A stretch of DNA of 64,000 bases from Lachnospiraceae bacterium (GCA_009911195.1 QXWV01000018.1:1-64000), one strand, 5' to 3'. Positions 33,286 through 43,689 are shown, numbered from the stretch's first letter. Numbers and translations are program-made. Notes: generated from the sequence alone by a model not told the origin.

Positions 33286-34683
33286 CTAATAGAACATCAC
33301 CACCGGAGTTCCTATTTCTGCCATATCATACAGTTTGCCCATAGCTTCATAAGGCGTATTAATGCATCCATGGGAACCGTTTGTTTTATAAATTTCCCCG
33401 CCGTATTCGCTGCGCCAGGCCGCATCATGGATTCCGATATTTCCTTTTACAGGCATCCAGAAATTCACATGGGATTCATAGCCTTGCCCGCGTAAAACCC
33501 GGTTTCTCGCCTTTCCATAAATATAATTCACGCCTTCCGGCGTTCCCCATCTGCGTCCGGTATTCCCTGTCACAATAGGCGTTTCCAGCTCCAGTTTCCC
33601 CTCCTGATAATAATACATCATCTGCTCGGCCATATCCACTTCGATATAAGTATCTCCTATGTCATCCTTTCCCTGCTCCCATCCCTTCTGGATGTACTGC
33701 GGCGTATGGATTTCCTCCGCCTTCCTGGCAAAAGCCTGTTTCAGGTACTCTTTTTCCGCTTTTTCGTCTATCCTGTTCCCGTAGATGCCCCCTTCTATTG
33801 CCACCGTTTCTCCCCTGGTAGCGTTAAAATACCGGATAGCCCCTACCGTATCATATTCTGCCGCCAGCTCATCGATAAATGCCTCTATTTTTCCATCGTC
33901 CGGCTTAATGTTTCCGGCTTCGTCATAAAGGAATTCCCCATTTTCATCCAACGCCATCCAGTCACAAACAATGGAAGCATCAATAGGCACCAATTCCTTC
34001 CCAAATTCATACACAATGCGGCAATCCTGAAACCGGCTGATTTTCTCCCACTTGTCCAGCTCCGCCTCCATGGCTTCCGTATAGGGGAGGTCTTCATAAC
34101 AGCCGCTTTCCTCCAAATCAAGCCTGGTTTCCAGGGAAAACAGTTTCTCCCTCACCGCTTCGCTCGCCCTTTCCTCGTTAAGGACATGCTTTCTTTCATC
34201 CACCAGCAAATATCCGGCATCGGTCTTTTGAATAGATACCGTCCTCTCCTCCTGGCTCTTCCCTCCAAAAGCAGGCACCGACTCCAGGACTTCCCGAAGC
34301 CGGCCCTCGTCATACGAAATCACTGGCAATAATGTCATCTCCTTTGCCATAAACAAATTGTCTATCCAAAGATAAGAATTTTGCCTGTCCAAATAAGCCT
34401 GAAGGGCTTCCCTAAAGTCAAAGGCATATCCCACATCCTCTGGCTTTATCCTGAAAACGTTTCCTTCCCCGTCATATATGGTCAAGCCTGCATAAGAACA
34501 GTTCTTTAACAGTTCTTCGTTCACTTCCTCTACCGTTTTCCCCGTACAGTAGATACCATTAATCCATGTTCCATAACTGAACCCATTTTTATAATATTCC
34601 GCCAGCCCCATATAGGATACTAAAAGGGAAAAAAATACAGCAAACAGGATAACACCGCTTCTTCTTACAGTTTTTTTTCTCAT
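33286..34683 (-). CDS. L,D-transpeptidase with peptidoglycan-binding-like N-terminal region
   Basis: 465 aa. One N-terminal transmembrane anchor (about 10-30), an extracellular region of the YoaR/PG_binding_4 type (WINGIYCTGKTVEEVNEEL), and a C-terminal YkuD catalytic domain from about residue 340 with the catalytic motif NGSHGCINTPYEAM (Cys in SHGC). It should form 3-3 cross-links or attach proteins to peptidoglycan outside the membrane. Its ATG overlaps the ilvB stop (ATGA), so translation is coupled to acetolactate synthase, an unexpected partner. Confidence 0.9.
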   Translation of the reverse strand: MRKKTVRRSGVILFAVFFSLLVSYMGLAEYYKNGFSYGTWINGIYCTGKTVEEVNEELLKNCSYAGLTIYDGEGNVFRIKPEDVGYAFDFREALQAYLDRQNSYLWIDNLFMAKEMTLLPVISYDEGRLREVLESVPAFGGKSQEERTVSIQKTDAGYLLVDERKHVLNEERASEAVREKLFSLETRLDLEESGCYEDLPYTEAMEAELDKWEKISRFQDCRIVYEFGKELVPIDASIVCDWMALDENGEFLYDEAGNIKPDDGKIEAFIDELAAEYDTVGAIRYFNATRGETVAIEGGIYGNRIDEKAEKEYLKQAFARKAEEIHTPQYIQKGWEQGKDDIGDTYIEVDMAEQMMYYYQEGKLELETPIVTGNTGRRWGTPEGVNYIYGKARNRVLRGQGYESHVNFWMPVKGNIGIHDAAWRSEYGGEIYKTNGSHGCINTPYEAMGKLYDMAEIGTPVVMFY

Positions 34684-36368
34684 TTTTTCTCTAAATCAGT
34701 CTCGTCAAATGCTTCGCTGATTGCCTCTCCTGCAGGCACCATGGGAAATACCTTATCATCCTCCGGTATGACACATTCGATAAGCACCGGCATCTTCATG
34801 GCAATGGCCTTTTCTATGGCTGGCCCTACTTCTTCTTTTTTTGTCACCTTGATTGCCCCACAGCCCAGCCCCTGTGCCACCATACAGAAATCTACCTTAT
34901 CATTCAAAACCGTTTGGGAATATCTTTGCCCATAGAACAAAGTCTGCCATTGGCGCACCATTCCCAGCACATGGTTATTGATAACAATCTGAATAATTGG
35001 AATATTATAACGGCTGGCCGTCGCCAATTCATTCATGTTCATCCGGAAGCAGCCATCTCCGGCAATATTGACACATATTTTTTCTGGTTTTCCCATTTTT
35101 GCGCCAATGCATGCGCCCAGTCCGTATCCCATTGTCCCCAAACCGCCTGAGCTAATAAATGTACGTGGCTTTGAATATTTATAATATTGTGCTGCCCACA
35201 TCTGATGCTGCCCTACATCGGTAGTCACAATAGCCTCCCCGCCCGTTACCCGGTCCAGTTCTTCCATGACATATGGGCAGGACAATACATTTTTATTATA
35301 GTTTAACGGATATTTCTCCTTCATCTCCTGTATATGCCCAACCCATTCCCTATGCTCCATCTGGGGAAGGAGGCGGTTAATCTCGGTGAGCACTTCTTTT
35401 AAATCCCCTACCACAGAAGCCTCCGTGCGGATATTTTTATTGATTTCTGCCGCATCGATATCAATTTGGACCACTTTGGCATGGCTGGCAAACTTAGCAG
35501 CATTTCCTACTACACGGTCGGAGAACCTGGCGCCCAAAGCTACTAAAAGGTCACATTCGCTCACGCCCAGATTGGAGGTCTTCGTTCCATGCATGCCAAT
35601 CATCCCCGTATATAAAGCATCATGGCCGTCAAAAGCCCCTTTCCCCATCAAAGTATCGCATACAGGGGCATCCAGCTTTTTGGCAAATTCCGTCACTTCT
35701 TCGGCCGCTTCCGAGATTACAGCTCCGCCACCCACATAAATATAAGGCTTTTTGGCTTTCTGCATCAGTTCCAGCACTTTATCTATATCCTCCCTGGTAT
35801 ACTGTTTATCCTGGGAAGCATCCTTCGCCAGGGAATCCGCCGTGCCCGGCTCATATTCGCAAAGGTTCGCCGTCACATCTTTCGTGATGTCCACCAGCAC
35901 TGGGCCTGGCCGCCCACTCTCCGCTATTTTAAATGCTTTCCGCAGGGTATCCGCCAATATATTTACGTCCTTTACAATATATCCATGCTTAGTAATTGGC
36001 ATAGTAACACCTGCAATATCCACTTCCTGGAAGGAATCCTTGCCCAACAGGGGAAGGTTTACATTACAGGTAATAGCCACCATGGGCACGGAATCCATAT
36101 ATGCCGTAGCAATCCCTGTTACCAGGTTTGTCGCCCCCGGACCACTGGTTGCAAGACATACCCCTACTTTTCCCGTCGCCCTGGCATATCCATCCGCCGC
36201 ATGAGCCGCCCCTTGTTCATGGGAAGTCAAAATATGGTTGATTTCACCGCTATGCTTATATAACGCATCGTATACATTTAATATCGTTCCGCCCGGGTAA
36301 CCGAAAACGGTATCCACCCCCTGTTCCTTTAAACATTCCACTACTATTTCCGCGCCTGTAAGCTGCAT
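34680..36368 (-). CDS. ilvB: Acetolactate synthase, large (catalytic) subunit
   Basis: 562 aa ThDP/FAD enzyme making acetolactate or acetohydroxybutyrate for valine, leucine and isoleucine. The catalytic Glu lies in TSHEQGAAHAADGYARATG; the ThDP motif starts at GDGCFRMNMNELATA. Fold and length are normal. No small regulatory subunit gene (ilvN) is adjacent. The start is the second of two adjacent ATGs, with GGAGG 8 nt upstream. It follows ilvD by 20 bp, so they are one operon. Confidence 0.95.
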   Translation of the reverse strand: MQLTGAEIVVECLKEQGVDTVFGYPGGTILNVYDALYKHSGEINHILTSHEQGAAHAADGYARATGKVGVCLATSGPGATNLVTGIATAYMDSVPMVAITCNVNLPLLGKDSFQEVDIAGVTMPITKHGYIVKDVNILADTLRKAFKIAESGRPGPVLVDITKDVTANLCEYEPGTADSLAKDASQDKQYTREDIDKVLELMQKAKKPYIYVGGGAVISEAAEEVTEFAKKLDAPVCDTLMGKGAFDGHDALYTGMIGMHGTKTSNLGVSECDLLVALGARFSDRVVGNAAKFASHAKVVQIDIDAAEINKNIRTEASVVGDLKEVLTEINRLLPQMEHREWVGHIQEMKEKYPLNYNKNVLSCPYVMEELDRVTGGEAIVTTDVGQHQMWAAQYYKYSKPRTFISSGGLGTMGYGLGACIGAKMGKPEKICVNIAGDGCFRMNMNELATASRYNIPIIQIVINNHVLGMVRQWQTLFYGQRYSQTVLNDKVDFCMVAQGLGCGAIKVTKKEEVGPAIEKAIAMKMPVLIECVIPEDDKVFPMVPAGEAISEAFDETDLEKK

Positions 36369-36388
36369 CATTACATCCTCCATTCCCT

Positions 36389-38059
36389 TTACTTACGGGG
36401 TACTTCCAGGATTGCCCCTCTATTGCCGCTGGTTACCAATTCCCTATAGCGTGACAGATAACCGGTAGTTACTTTCGGCTCTCTGGGCTGCCATTTTTCC
36501 CGTCTCTTTTCCAATTCCTCTTCCGATATTTTCATATCAATGGTATTCTCCGGGATATTGATGCTGATAATATCCCCTTCTTCTACTAAAGCAATCGGGC
36601 CGCCTACTGCCGCTTCCGGGGATACATGCCCGATGGATGCCCCCCGGGAAGCGCCGGAAAAACGTCCGTCCGTAATCAGCGCTACGCTGGCGCCCAGCCC
36701 CATTCCGGCAATGGCCGATGTGGGGTTCAGCATTTCCCTCATCCCTGGACCGCCTTTTGGCCCTTCGTAACGGATTACTACCACATCCCCAGCTACGATT
36801 TTCCCGCCTTTTATAGCATCTATGGCATCTTCTTCACAGTCGAATACCCTTGCCGGCCCTTCATGCACCATCATTTCAGGAACTACCGCCGAACGTTTTA
36901 CCACACAGGAATCCGGAGCCAGGTTTCCTTTTAACACTGCAATGCCGCCGTTTTCGCTGTAAGGGTTTTCCAATGGGCGGATGACATCCGGGTTCTTGTT
37001 GATGCAGCCCTTGATATTTTCCCCTACAGTCTTTCCCGTTACCGTCATCAAATCGGTATGCAGAAGACCTTTTTTATTCAGCTCATTCATAACCGCATAA
37101 ATGCCGCCCGCCTCGTTTAAATCTTCCATATAAGTAGGCCCTGCAGGCGCTAAATGGCAAAGGTTAGGAGTCTCCGCCGAAAGCCTGTTTGCCACTTCCA
37201 AATCCAGCTCTACCCCTGCTTCATGGGCAATAGCCGGAAGATGCAGCATGGAATTGGTGGAGCATCCCAAAGCCATATCCATCCGGAGGGCATTTAAAAA
37301 AGCCTTCTCCGTCATTATATCCCGGGGCTTGATATCCTTTTCCACCAGTTCCATAATCTGCATACCCGCATGTTTTGCCAAACGGATTCTCTCAGAATAT
37401 ACCGCCGGAACAGTTCCATTTCCTTTCAATCCCATTCCCAGCACTTCCGTCAGGCAATTCATGGAATTAGCCGTATACATGCCGGAACAGGAACCACAGG
37501 TAGGACATACCTTTTCCTCAAATTCACAAAGTTCTTCCATAGACATTGTTCCCGCTGCCACACTTCCTACCGCCTCGAACATGGAGGAAAGGCTTCTTTT
37601 CTCCCCCTTCACATGCCCGGCCAGCATAGGGCCGCCGGAACAGAAAATAGTGGGGATATTCAGCCTTGCCGCCGCCATCAGAAGCCCCGGCACATTCTTG
37701 TCGCAATTGGGCACCATTACCAGTCCGTCAAAGCCATGGGCAAGCGCCATACACTCCGTGCTGTCGGCAATCAAATCCCTGGTTACCAGGGAATATTTCA
37801 TGCCAATATGCCCCATGGCAATCCCATCGCACACCGCGATGGCCGGAAACACCACCGGCATCCCCCCTGCCATAGCTACCCCCAGCTTAACCGCTTCCAC
37901 AATCTTATCCAGGTTCATATGCCCCGGCACAATCTCATTATAAGAGCTTACAATACCTATCATCGGCCGTTTTCTTTCTTCCTCGGTATAGCCCAAAGCA
38001 TTAAACAAACTTCTGTGCGGCGCCTGCTGGGTGCCTGTTTTTACGGAATCACTTCTCAT
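36389..38059 (-). CDS. ilvD: Dihydroxy-acid dehydratase
   Basis: 556 aa Fe-S enzyme, third step in valine/isoleucine synthesis. Cluster cysteines occur in PNCDKNVPG and [18 protein letters not shown]; the C-terminal [15 protein letters not shown] and [10 protein letters not shown] motifs are intact. It carries a long leader (about 190 bp after the upstream gene) holding a complete copy of the GCGCAG structured element, whose ATGAGG serves as ribosome binding site 6 nt before the ATG. Confidence 0.95.
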   Translation of the reverse strand: MRSDSVKTGTQQAPHRSLFNALGYTEEERKRPMIGIVSSYNEIVPGHMNLDKIVEAVKLGVAMAGGMPVVFPAIAVCDGIAMGHIGMKYSLVTRDLIADSTECMALAHGFDGLVMVPNCDKNVPGLLMAAARLNIPTIFCSGGPMLAGHVKGEKRSLSSMFEAVGSVAAGTMSMEELCEFEEKVCPTCGSCSGMYTANSMNCLTEVLGMGLKGNGTVPAVYSERIRLAKHAGMQIMELVEKDIKPRDIMTEKAFLNALRMDMALGCSTNSMLHLPAIAHEAGVELDLEVANRLSAETPNLCHLAPAGPTYMEDLNEAGGIYAVMNELNKKGLLHTDLMTVTGKTVGENIKGCINKNPDVIRPLENPYSENGGIAVLKGNLAPDSCVVKRSAVVPEMMVHEGPARVFDCEEDAIDAIKGGKIVAGDVVVIRYEGPKGGPGMREMLNPTSAIAGMGLGASVALITDGRFSGASRGASIGHVSPEAAVGGPIALVEEGDIISINIPENTIDMKISEEELEKRREKWQPREPKVTTGYLSRYRELVTSGNRGAILEVPRK

Positions 38060-38065
38060 ATTTTA

Positions 38066-38170
38066 CCTCATTTCTGCGCGGCTTTTTACTTTCGCCTCGT
38101 TTATATTGTAAAGCTTTGCTGATGATTTATGCCTCGTCAAGTTTGTGGACGCCGCGCAGGCACAAACTTG
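38066..38170 (-). promoter_or_regulatory. GCGCAG structured leader element upstream of ilvD
   Basis: Read on the minus strand, CAAGTTTGTG (38161-38170) and CACAAACTTG (38138-38147) form a perfect 10 bp hairpin with a 13 nt loop. Loop bases CTGCGCGGC (38151-38159) are fully complementary to GCCGCGCAG (38074-38082), which sits 4 nt before ATGAGG and the ilvD start. A pseudoknot or strand switch controlling the ribosome binding site is therefore possible. The element resembles those at eno and at 62446. Confidence 0.6.
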
Positions 38171-38175
38171 GAATG

Positions 38176-38216
38176 ACAGCTTTCCGTCTCCTTGCAAAAC
38201 AGCTTTCCGTCTCCTT
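38176..38216. repeat. 18 bp direct repeat, two copies, upstream of ilvD
   Basis: ACAGCTTTCCGTCTCCTT occurs at 38176-38193 and 38199-38216, a 23 bp period, between the glycosyltransferase stop and the ilvD leader hairpin. Confidence 0.75.
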
Positions 38217-38249
38217 ACAGAGAATCCATGCGTAAAGCCATTCACACCT

Positions 38250-39914
38250 TCACTTCTTCTTATATACAATATATTCCTCATTCTCATAAACCGGATTCAT
38301 TTCGTTCTCCATCCATTCCCAGGGAACCGTATCATAAGTCTGATAAAATTCCCATCGAAAATTCTCCGTTTGGGACATCGTCATTTCTCTATGGAGCAAT
38401 ACTGTGTCCGCCTCTTCTATCTTCTGGTTTTCACATTCTATCCCATAATAAAACTTTAATAAATATTGCTGATAGCAATCGGTCACACAAAGGTTTTCCC
38501 CTTCCTGGACTCCTGCCTTTTTCAAAGCGTCCTTTGCGTAAAATTCCGACATGCCGTATTCCCCATTATACTCCTTTGAAACCAACAATGCAATCGACAA
38601 CAGGGCACATACCATAATAGCAATACCTGGTATGGAAAAACTAATTCCCCGCCTCTTTTCTTCCAGGTCTTCAACATTCCCGCTTTTAACCGCTTTTCCA
38701 TTTCTTTCCCAACAATATTTTTCCAACATCTGTCCAAGACAGCATAGGAGCATAGCCACCGGTATCCCTATATATGAATAAACCCTGAAATACGGCAAAG
38801 CGCATTGGATAATTAAAAATACTGGCATAAGGAGCAAAACAACTGTTGTCAACAGCGGAAGGAAATAATGTGCTTTATCCCCTGCCCTATATTTCCTCCA
38901 TCCCCACAAAATAGCAAAAATAATACCTGCTGCCGTAACAATCAGCAAAAAAACGCCAACCCGGGGATAGTATAAATTAAACAGCAACCGAAACCATTCC
39001 AACAGCCTGGCCAAATATCCCTGTCGCTCCACACTTTGGATATAGGGCGTAGCCAGCATATAATCCATCCCTGTCCGAAGCGACAGAAAAGGCGCAGAAC
39101 AGATAATCCCGATATGCCCCTGCCCGTAGAATGCTCCCCCTTCCGCCTTGCTTAACAGATTCGAGCCAATTGCCAGCCAAATCACCGCATACAATAGCAA
39201 TGTATGAAAGGCCGCCATCAGGCTGCTTATGATAAGATAGGCCAACGGCCTTATTTTTTTCAGGGAAAGCAGGAAAATACCTCCTATAATACAAACCGGA
39301 ATTACCCAATAAACGCTGCTTGGCAAGATATACAGCCCTAAAGTCAGGGAAAGGGAAAAAATCCCGTAGTATATAAAATCCTTTTTCCCCTCAGCACCTT
39401 CCTTCCAGCCAATTTCCTGCAGCATACAAATGGCCATCAGGAAACAGGATACCGCTAAAGTATAGCCCCTTCCCTGCACTGCCAGTTGGTTCACCAGATT
39501 CATGCAAGAATAGATAAGCACACAACAGACGGACCATCCGCAGGAGAAACATTTTCTGCCTATCCTGTACAGCAGAACCAGATTCACCAAAGCCGCCAGA
39601 TAGGATATTCCCCTCAGACCTATCACAGGATTTCCAAACAGATTCAGGAAACCGGAAAGTACGGAATAGCCCACATGATTATTGGGCAAAGGCCAATGGA
39701 TAGCGGCATATACCGGCCCTCTGCTGATAAAATAATAGTATGTATACAGTTCATCATACCAAGGGGTTAGGGCAAACATCCGGATGCCATAGTAAACCGC
39801 CATCCATAAAAACCACAGGGCAAATAACCCGTTTTCCCTGTCCTTTATAAATTTTCTATTTATGAAGTCTTTCCACAAGCAAATCACCCATCTTCGAACA
39901 GGACACTTCCTCAC
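38250..39914 (-). CDS. GT-C type membrane glycosyltransferase
   Basis: 554 aa, with about eleven hydrophobic segments. The first extracytoplasmic loop holds an acidic motif ([12 protein letters not shown]), as in ArnT/PMT-like lipid-linked sugar transferases, and the C-terminal 90 residues form a soluble domain. Donor and acceptor are unknown; action at the outer face of the membrane is inferred. It overlaps leuB by 59 bp, with a GTG start and no clear ribosome binding site, so the true start is uncertain; an in-frame GTG 27 nt further in is an alternative. It sits between leuB and ilvD, an odd place for an envelope gene. Confidence 0.75.
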   Translation of the reverse strand: MRKCPVRRWVICLWKDFINRKFIKDRENGLFALWFLWMAVYYGIRMFALTPWYDELYTYYYFISRGPVYAAIHWPLPNNHVGYSVLSGFLNLFGNPVIGLRGISYLAALVNLVLLYRIGRKCFSCGWSVCCVLIYSCMNLVNQLAVQGRGYTLAVSCFLMAICMLQEIGWKEGAEGKKDFIYYGIFSLSLTLGLYILPSSVYWVIPVCIIGGIFLLSLKKIRPLAYLIISSLMAAFHTLLLYAVIWLAIGSNLLSKAEGGAFYGQGHIGIICSAPFLSLRTGMDYMLATPYIQSVERQGYLARLLEWFRLLFNLYYPRVGVFLLIVTAAGIIFAILWGWRKYRAGDKAHYFLPLLTTVVLLLMPVFLIIQCALPYFRVYSYIGIPVAMLLCCLGQMLEKYCWERNGKAVKSGNVEDLEEKRRGISFSIPGIAIMVCALLSIALLVSKEYNGEYGMSEFYAKDALKKAGVQEGENLCVTDCYQQYLLKFYYGIECENQKIEEADTVLLHREMTMSQTENFRWEFYQTYDTVPWEWMENEMNPVYENEEYIVYKKK

Positions 39915-40944
39915 AGCCTTCCGACATAATGTCCGATGTCCTGTAGCCTTCTCTCAGTACTTCTTTCACGGCTGCTTCCACCGCATCCGCTTCTTTATCC
40001 AAATCAAAAGAATATCTTAACATCATCGCCGCCGAAAGGATTGTCGCTATCGGATTTGCAATATCCTTCCCCGCAATATCCGGCGCAGAACCGTGGCTCG
40101 GCTCATATAAACCAAATTTTGTATCGTTCAAAGATGCGGAAGACAGCATCCCGATAGAACCTGTCACCATGCTCGCTTCATCGGAAAGAATATCCCCAAA
40201 CATATTTTCCGTCAAAATCACATCGAACTGGGCCGGGTCTTTCACAAGCTGCATAGCGCAGTTATCCACCAGCATATGCTCCAGCGCCACATCCGGATAG
40301 TCCTTTGCCACCTCTTCCACTACAGCCCTCCAAAGCCTTGACGAATCCAGCACATTGGCCTTGTCCACGCTAGTCACCTTTTTCCTTCTCTTCCTTGCAA
40401 TGTCAAAACCTTTAATGGCAATACGGCGGATTTCATTTTCATCATAAGTCAGCGTATCTATCGCTTTTCTTATCCCGTTTTCCTCCACCGTCTTTCTCTC
40501 CCCAAAATATAAACCACCGGTCAGTTCCCTCATAATCAGCATATCAAAGCCCTTGGCGCTGATTTCCGCTTTTAACGGACAGGCATCTGCCAGCTCTTCG
40601 TATAGCACGGCCGGGCGCAAATTGGCAAAAAGGTTCAATGCCTTGCGGATACTGAGAAGCCCCGCTTCCGGCCTTAAATTCGGGGGCAGTTGATACCAGG
40701 GGGATGTGGTAGTATCGCCACCGATAGAACCCATCAGTACCGCATCCGCTGCCTTTGCGTCCGCAACCGCTTCTTCTGTCAACGGAACCCCATGTACATC
40801 AATGGATGCACCGCCCATCAGAATATCCTTATATTTTATTTCATGTCCGTAAAGCTGGGCTACTTTATCCAGTACTTTTTTTGCTTCCCTTACAATTTCC
40901 GGCCCAATACCATCGCCCGGAATACAGGTAATTTTTAATTCCAT
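39856..40944 (-). CDS. leuB: 3-isopropylmalate dehydrogenase
   Basis: 362 aa NAD-dependent decarboxylating dehydrogenase of leucine synthesis. The GDGIGPEIV start, [12 protein letters not shown], the DNCAMQLV segment and the metal/substrate motif [28 protein letters not shown] are intact. The ATG follows AAGGAG at about 9 nt; an in-frame ATG at 40983 lies at the transcription start. First gene of the leuB-GT-ilvD-ilvB-transpeptidase run. leuA, leuC and leuD are not in the window. Confidence 0.95.
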   Translation of the reverse strand: MELKITCIPGDGIGPEIVREAKKVLDKVAQLYGHEIKYKDILMGGASIDVHGVPLTEEAVADAKAADAVLMGSIGGDTTTSPWYQLPPNLRPEAGLLSIRKALNLFANLRPAVLYEELADACPLKAEISAKGFDMLIMRELTGGLYFGERKTVEENGIRKAIDTLTYDENEIRRIAIKGFDIARKRRKKVTSVDKANVLDSSRLWRAVVEEVAKDYPDVALEHMLVDNCAMQLVKDPAQFDVILTENMFGDILSDEASMVTGSIGMLSSASLNDTKFGLYEPSHGSAPDIAGKDIANPIATILSAAMMLRYSFDLDKEADAVEAAVKEVLREGYRTSDIMSEGCEEVSCSKMGDLLVERLHK

Positions 40945-40997
40945 AATGCTTCGCTCCTTCTGTTTAGCATAGTAAAGTATCAAAGACTACTTTCAAC

Positions 40998-41026
40998 ATA
41001 ATATCGTATAATAGGGGAAAATTCAA
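40998..41026 (-). promoter_or_regulatory. leuB promoter
   Basis: -35 TTGAAT (41021-41026), 17 bp spacer, -10 TATTAT (40998-41003). The leader is only about 45 nt, so no T-box or leader peptide fits. Confidence 0.7.
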
Positions 41027-41073
41027 GAGGATTGGACGAAAAATGAAGCTCATCGGAACGTTTTGCACATAAT

Positions 41074-41102
41074 CGAGTAGGGGAAAAGCCTTCCCCTACT
41101 CG
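41074..41102. repeat. Strong isolated hairpin between yajC and leuB
   Basis: CGAGTAGGGGAA and TTCCCCTACTCG are perfect 12 bp arms around a 5 nt loop, followed by a second short GCCGC/GCGGC hairpin. It has no T-run. No other copy occurs in the window. The rest of 40945-41257 contains only the promoter and the yajC terminator. Confidence 0.55.
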
Positions 41103-41188
41103 CCGCGCGCCCGTGCGCCGCATAGCGGCTTGTTTCCTCTGCATGGGCCTGCGCATAAAAAAACGCTGTGGCGTAATTTCCTATAAGG

Positions 41189-41220
41189 TAAAAAACAATG
41201 CCCGGGCAGCCCAGGCATTG
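41189..41220 (-). terminator. Intrinsic terminator of tgt-yajC
   Basis: CAATGCC and GGCATTG pair across an 11 nt loop, followed on the minus strand by TTTTTT, 38 bp after the yajC stop. Confidence 0.9.
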
Positions 41221-41257
41221 ATAAGTTGCTTTTTTATAATGATTTATCGGAAAAATT

Positions 41258-41578
41258 TTATTTTGTTTCCGCGTCCGGTTTTTCCACTTCCGCTATCGCC
41301 GCTTTCCTCATCGGAATCCTGCAGTTTTTGTTATTGCCGAATTCCACAATAACAGTATCATCAGTGATATCAATGATGACTCCATACATTCCGCTGCTTG
41401 TAAGGACATAATCGCCTATCTCAAGTGCAGACAACATCGCCGTCATTTTTTTCTGTTCCTTTTTCTGCGGACGAATCATCAGGAAATAAAATACACCAAT
41501 AATCAGGATAATTTCAATAATCATGATTGCGCCCATTCCTTCACCGCCTGCTGCACCTTCTGCCAAAAGTATACCCAT
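41258..41578 (-). CDS. yajC: Preprotein translocase accessory subunit YajC
   Basis: 106 aa. A single N-terminal transmembrane helix (GAIMIIEIILIIGVFYFLMIRP) runs into the family motif RPQKKEQKK, then a small cytoplasmic beta domain (LEIGDYVLTSSGMYGVI). YajC associates with SecDF in protein export. AGGAGG precedes the ATG. It follows tgt on the same strand, the widely conserved tgt-yajC order. Confidence 0.92.
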   Translation of the reverse strand: MGILLAEGAAGGEGMGAIMIIEIILIIGVFYFLMIRPQKKEQKKMTAMLSALEIGDYVLTSSGMYGVIIDITDDTVIVEFGNNKNCRIPMRKAAIAEVEKPDAETK

Positions 41579-41744
41579 TTGTAATTCCTCCTAAAAATTT
41601 ATCTTCACTTCAGCCCTGAAAAATAGCCTAATACATATCATACACAAAATTGTGGGATAAAACAAGTACTTTGTTCAGGAATTTCGTAACATGGAAATTT
41701 TGCAACACTGCTTTTGGGCATTACCGGCACGGCCAAGGCGCAGC

Positions 41745-42878
41745 TTAGTTTGAACCGATGTCCATCCTCGCCAATTTCCCTTTTTTATATTCCGCAAAGC
41801 GCCCTTCGTCCAGCGCTTCCCTTATTTCCTCCATCATCGTGTTATAAAAATAAAGATTATGAAGCACGCAAAGCCGCATGCCCAGCATTTCCTTCGCTTT
41901 CAGCAAATGACGGATATAAGCCCGGGAATAGCGCCTGCAGGCAGGGCAGCCACAGCCTTCTTCAATGGGGCGGCCATCGGTTTCATATTTGGCATTAAAA
42001 AGATTGATTTTTCCCTGGTTGGTATATAAATGCCCATGGCGTCCGTTGCGGCTTGGATAGACGCAGTCAAAAAAGTCTACGCCCCGCTCCACCCCTTCCA
42101 GGATATTGGCAGGAGTCCCTACTCCCATAAGGTATGTGGGCTTATCCACCGGAAGATAAGGAACCGTTTCTTCCAGAATATAATACATTTCTTCGTGGCT
42201 CTCCCCTACGGCCAGCCCTCCGATGGCATAACCGTCCAATTCCATTTCGGATATCCGTTTGGCATGCTCCACACGGATATCCGAAAACACCGCCCCCTGG
42301 TTAATGGCAAAAAGCAACTGATTCTTATTAATCGTATCTTCCAGCCCATTCAACCGTTTCATCTCTTCTTTGCACCGTGTCAGCCAACGGGTTGTCCGGT
42401 CTACGGAAGCCTGCACATATGCCCTGTCAGCCCGGCTGGAAGGGCATTCATCAAAGGCCATAGCTATAGTGGAAGCCAAATTGGATTGAATCCTCATACT
42501 TTCTTCCGGCCCCATAAATATTTTCCTTCCATCCACATGGGAATTAAAATAAACCCCCTCTTCCTTGATTTTCCGCAAAGAAGCCAGGGAAAATACCTGG
42601 AATCCGCCGGAGTCCGTTAAAATGGGCTTATCCCATGACATAAACTTATGAAGCCCCCCCATTGCTTTTACAATTTCATCTCCCGGCCTCACATGGAGAT
42701 GATAGGTATTGGACAACTCCACCTGGGTTTTTATCCCTTCTAAATCCTGCGTAGAAACCGCCCCTTTAATCGCCGCCGCCGTTCCTACATTCATGAACAC
42801 CGGTGTCTGAATTGTGCCATGCACTGTATGGAATTCCCCTCTTTTGGCTCTTCCTTCCTGTTTTAATAAATGATACAT
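41745..42878 (-). CDS. tgt: Queuine/preQ1 tRNA-guanine transglycosylase
   Basis: 377 aa. It exchanges guanine-34 of GUN-anticodon tRNAs for preQ1. The active-site base binding motif TDSGGFQVFSL, nucleophile Asp in FDCVYPSRNGRHG and the zinc site CGCPACRRYSRAYIRHL plus the LHN histidine are intact. Normal length. queH, another queuosine gene, lies 6 kb away in this window. Confidence 0.95.
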   Translation of the reverse strand: MYHLLKQEGRAKRGEFHTVHGTIQTPVFMNVGTAAAIKGAVSTQDLEGIKTQVELSNTYHLHVRPGDEIVKAMGGLHKFMSWDKPILTDSGGFQVFSLASLRKIKEEGVYFNSHVDGRKIFMGPEESMRIQSNLASTIAMAFDECPSSRADRAYVQASVDRTTRWLTRCKEEMKRLNGLEDTINKNQLLFAINQGAVFSDIRVEHAKRISEMELDGYAIGGLAVGESHEEMYYILEETVPYLPVDKPTYLMGVGTPANILEGVERGVDFFDCVYPSRNGRHGHLYTNQGKINLFNAKYETDGRPIEEGCGCPACRRYSRAYIRHLLKAKEMLGMRLCVLHNLYFYNTMMEEIREALDEGRFAEYKKGKLARMDIGSN

Positions 42879-42955
42879 GTTCTTTCCTCTTTTATCCTCA
42901 AAAAATTATAAGCTTTAGTTGCTGTATGTTTTATGTGCTTCTTTTTAACATTGAT

Positions 42956-42984
42956 ATTATACCAAAAGGGTATTCGGGTGTAAA
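42956..42984 (-). promoter_or_regulatory. tgt promoter
   Basis: -35 TTTACA (42979-42984), 17 bp spacer, -10 TATAAT (42956-42961). Confidence 0.75.
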
Positions 42985-43107
42985 GAATCTATCTGCTGCA
43001 TATACTATTAGCGACGCCAATGCCTGGCAGAAAATTAGCCGCATCAGCCACAAGGGCATATGCCTGGGGGATTCCGATTCATTGTTTTGATTAAACGGAG
43101 GTTTTCA

Positions 43108-43617
43108 ATGAAGCAACTGCAATCTTATATCATAGCCGGAATAATTTTTGTTTTAATAGCTGGAACACTTTCCCATTTCCTGTATGGCTGGACTGGAAAT
43201 CATTTTATTATCGGCCTTTTTGCCCCAGTCAGCGAATCCGTCTGGGAACATATGAAATTAATATTTTTCCCCATGCTTTTCTATTCGTTGTTTGCAATCA
43301 TAAAGTTAAAGAATTACTACCCTGCCATTTCTTCATCCTTGTGCTTTGGCCTTTTGGTCGGCACATGGCTTATTCCTGTTCTTTTTTATATTTATACTTA
43401 TATTCTTGGCAGCAATATTCTAATTTTGGATATCGGTATTTTTGCCCTAAGCACTGCTGCTGCATTTTTTACCGCTTACAAACTTACTTTATCCTGCCAC
43501 CTGAAGCCTTATACCTTTTTACTATACTTCGCGGTCAGCATTCTCCTTATCTGCTTTATGCTATTTACTTACTTGCCTCCGAAGGGGGCAATCCCCCATC
43601 TTTTCTCTCCCTTATAA
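43108..43617 (+). CDS. DUF6512-like small integral membrane protein
   Basis: 169 aa with five or six hydrophobic segments. The conserved-looking stretch SHFLYGWTGNHFIIGLFAPVSESVWEHMKLIFFPM in the first third matches what I recall of the DUF6512 family, not verified by search. AGGAGG-like GGAGG stands 6 nt before the ATG. Function is unknown. It is divergent from tgt and may share the intergenic region. Confidence 0.7.
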   Translation: MKQLQSYIIAGIIFVLIAGTLSHFLYGWTGNHFIIGLFAPVSESVWEHMKLIFFPMLFYSLFAIIKLKNYYPAISSSLCFGLLVGTWLIPVLFYIYTYILGSNILILDIGIFALSTAAAFFTAYKLTLSCHLKPYTFLLYFAVSILLICFMLFTYLPPKGAIPHLFSPL

Positions 43618-43689
43618 TAACTCTTTCCTTTTCATAGCTTTCATTATTTGAGAGGAAGTCAAATGCTTTTCAGTTAAAGGAGATTAAAT

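Noticed and set aside
40945-40997. T-box or leader-peptide attenuator upstream of leuB
   Set aside because: The predicted leader is only about 45 nt, with no specifier loop, Leu-rich frame or terminator/antiterminator pair.
41074-41102. Strong hairpin considered as the yajC or leuB terminator
   Set aside because: No T-run on either strand, and a better yajC terminator lies at 41189-41220; it is upstream of the leuB promoter.
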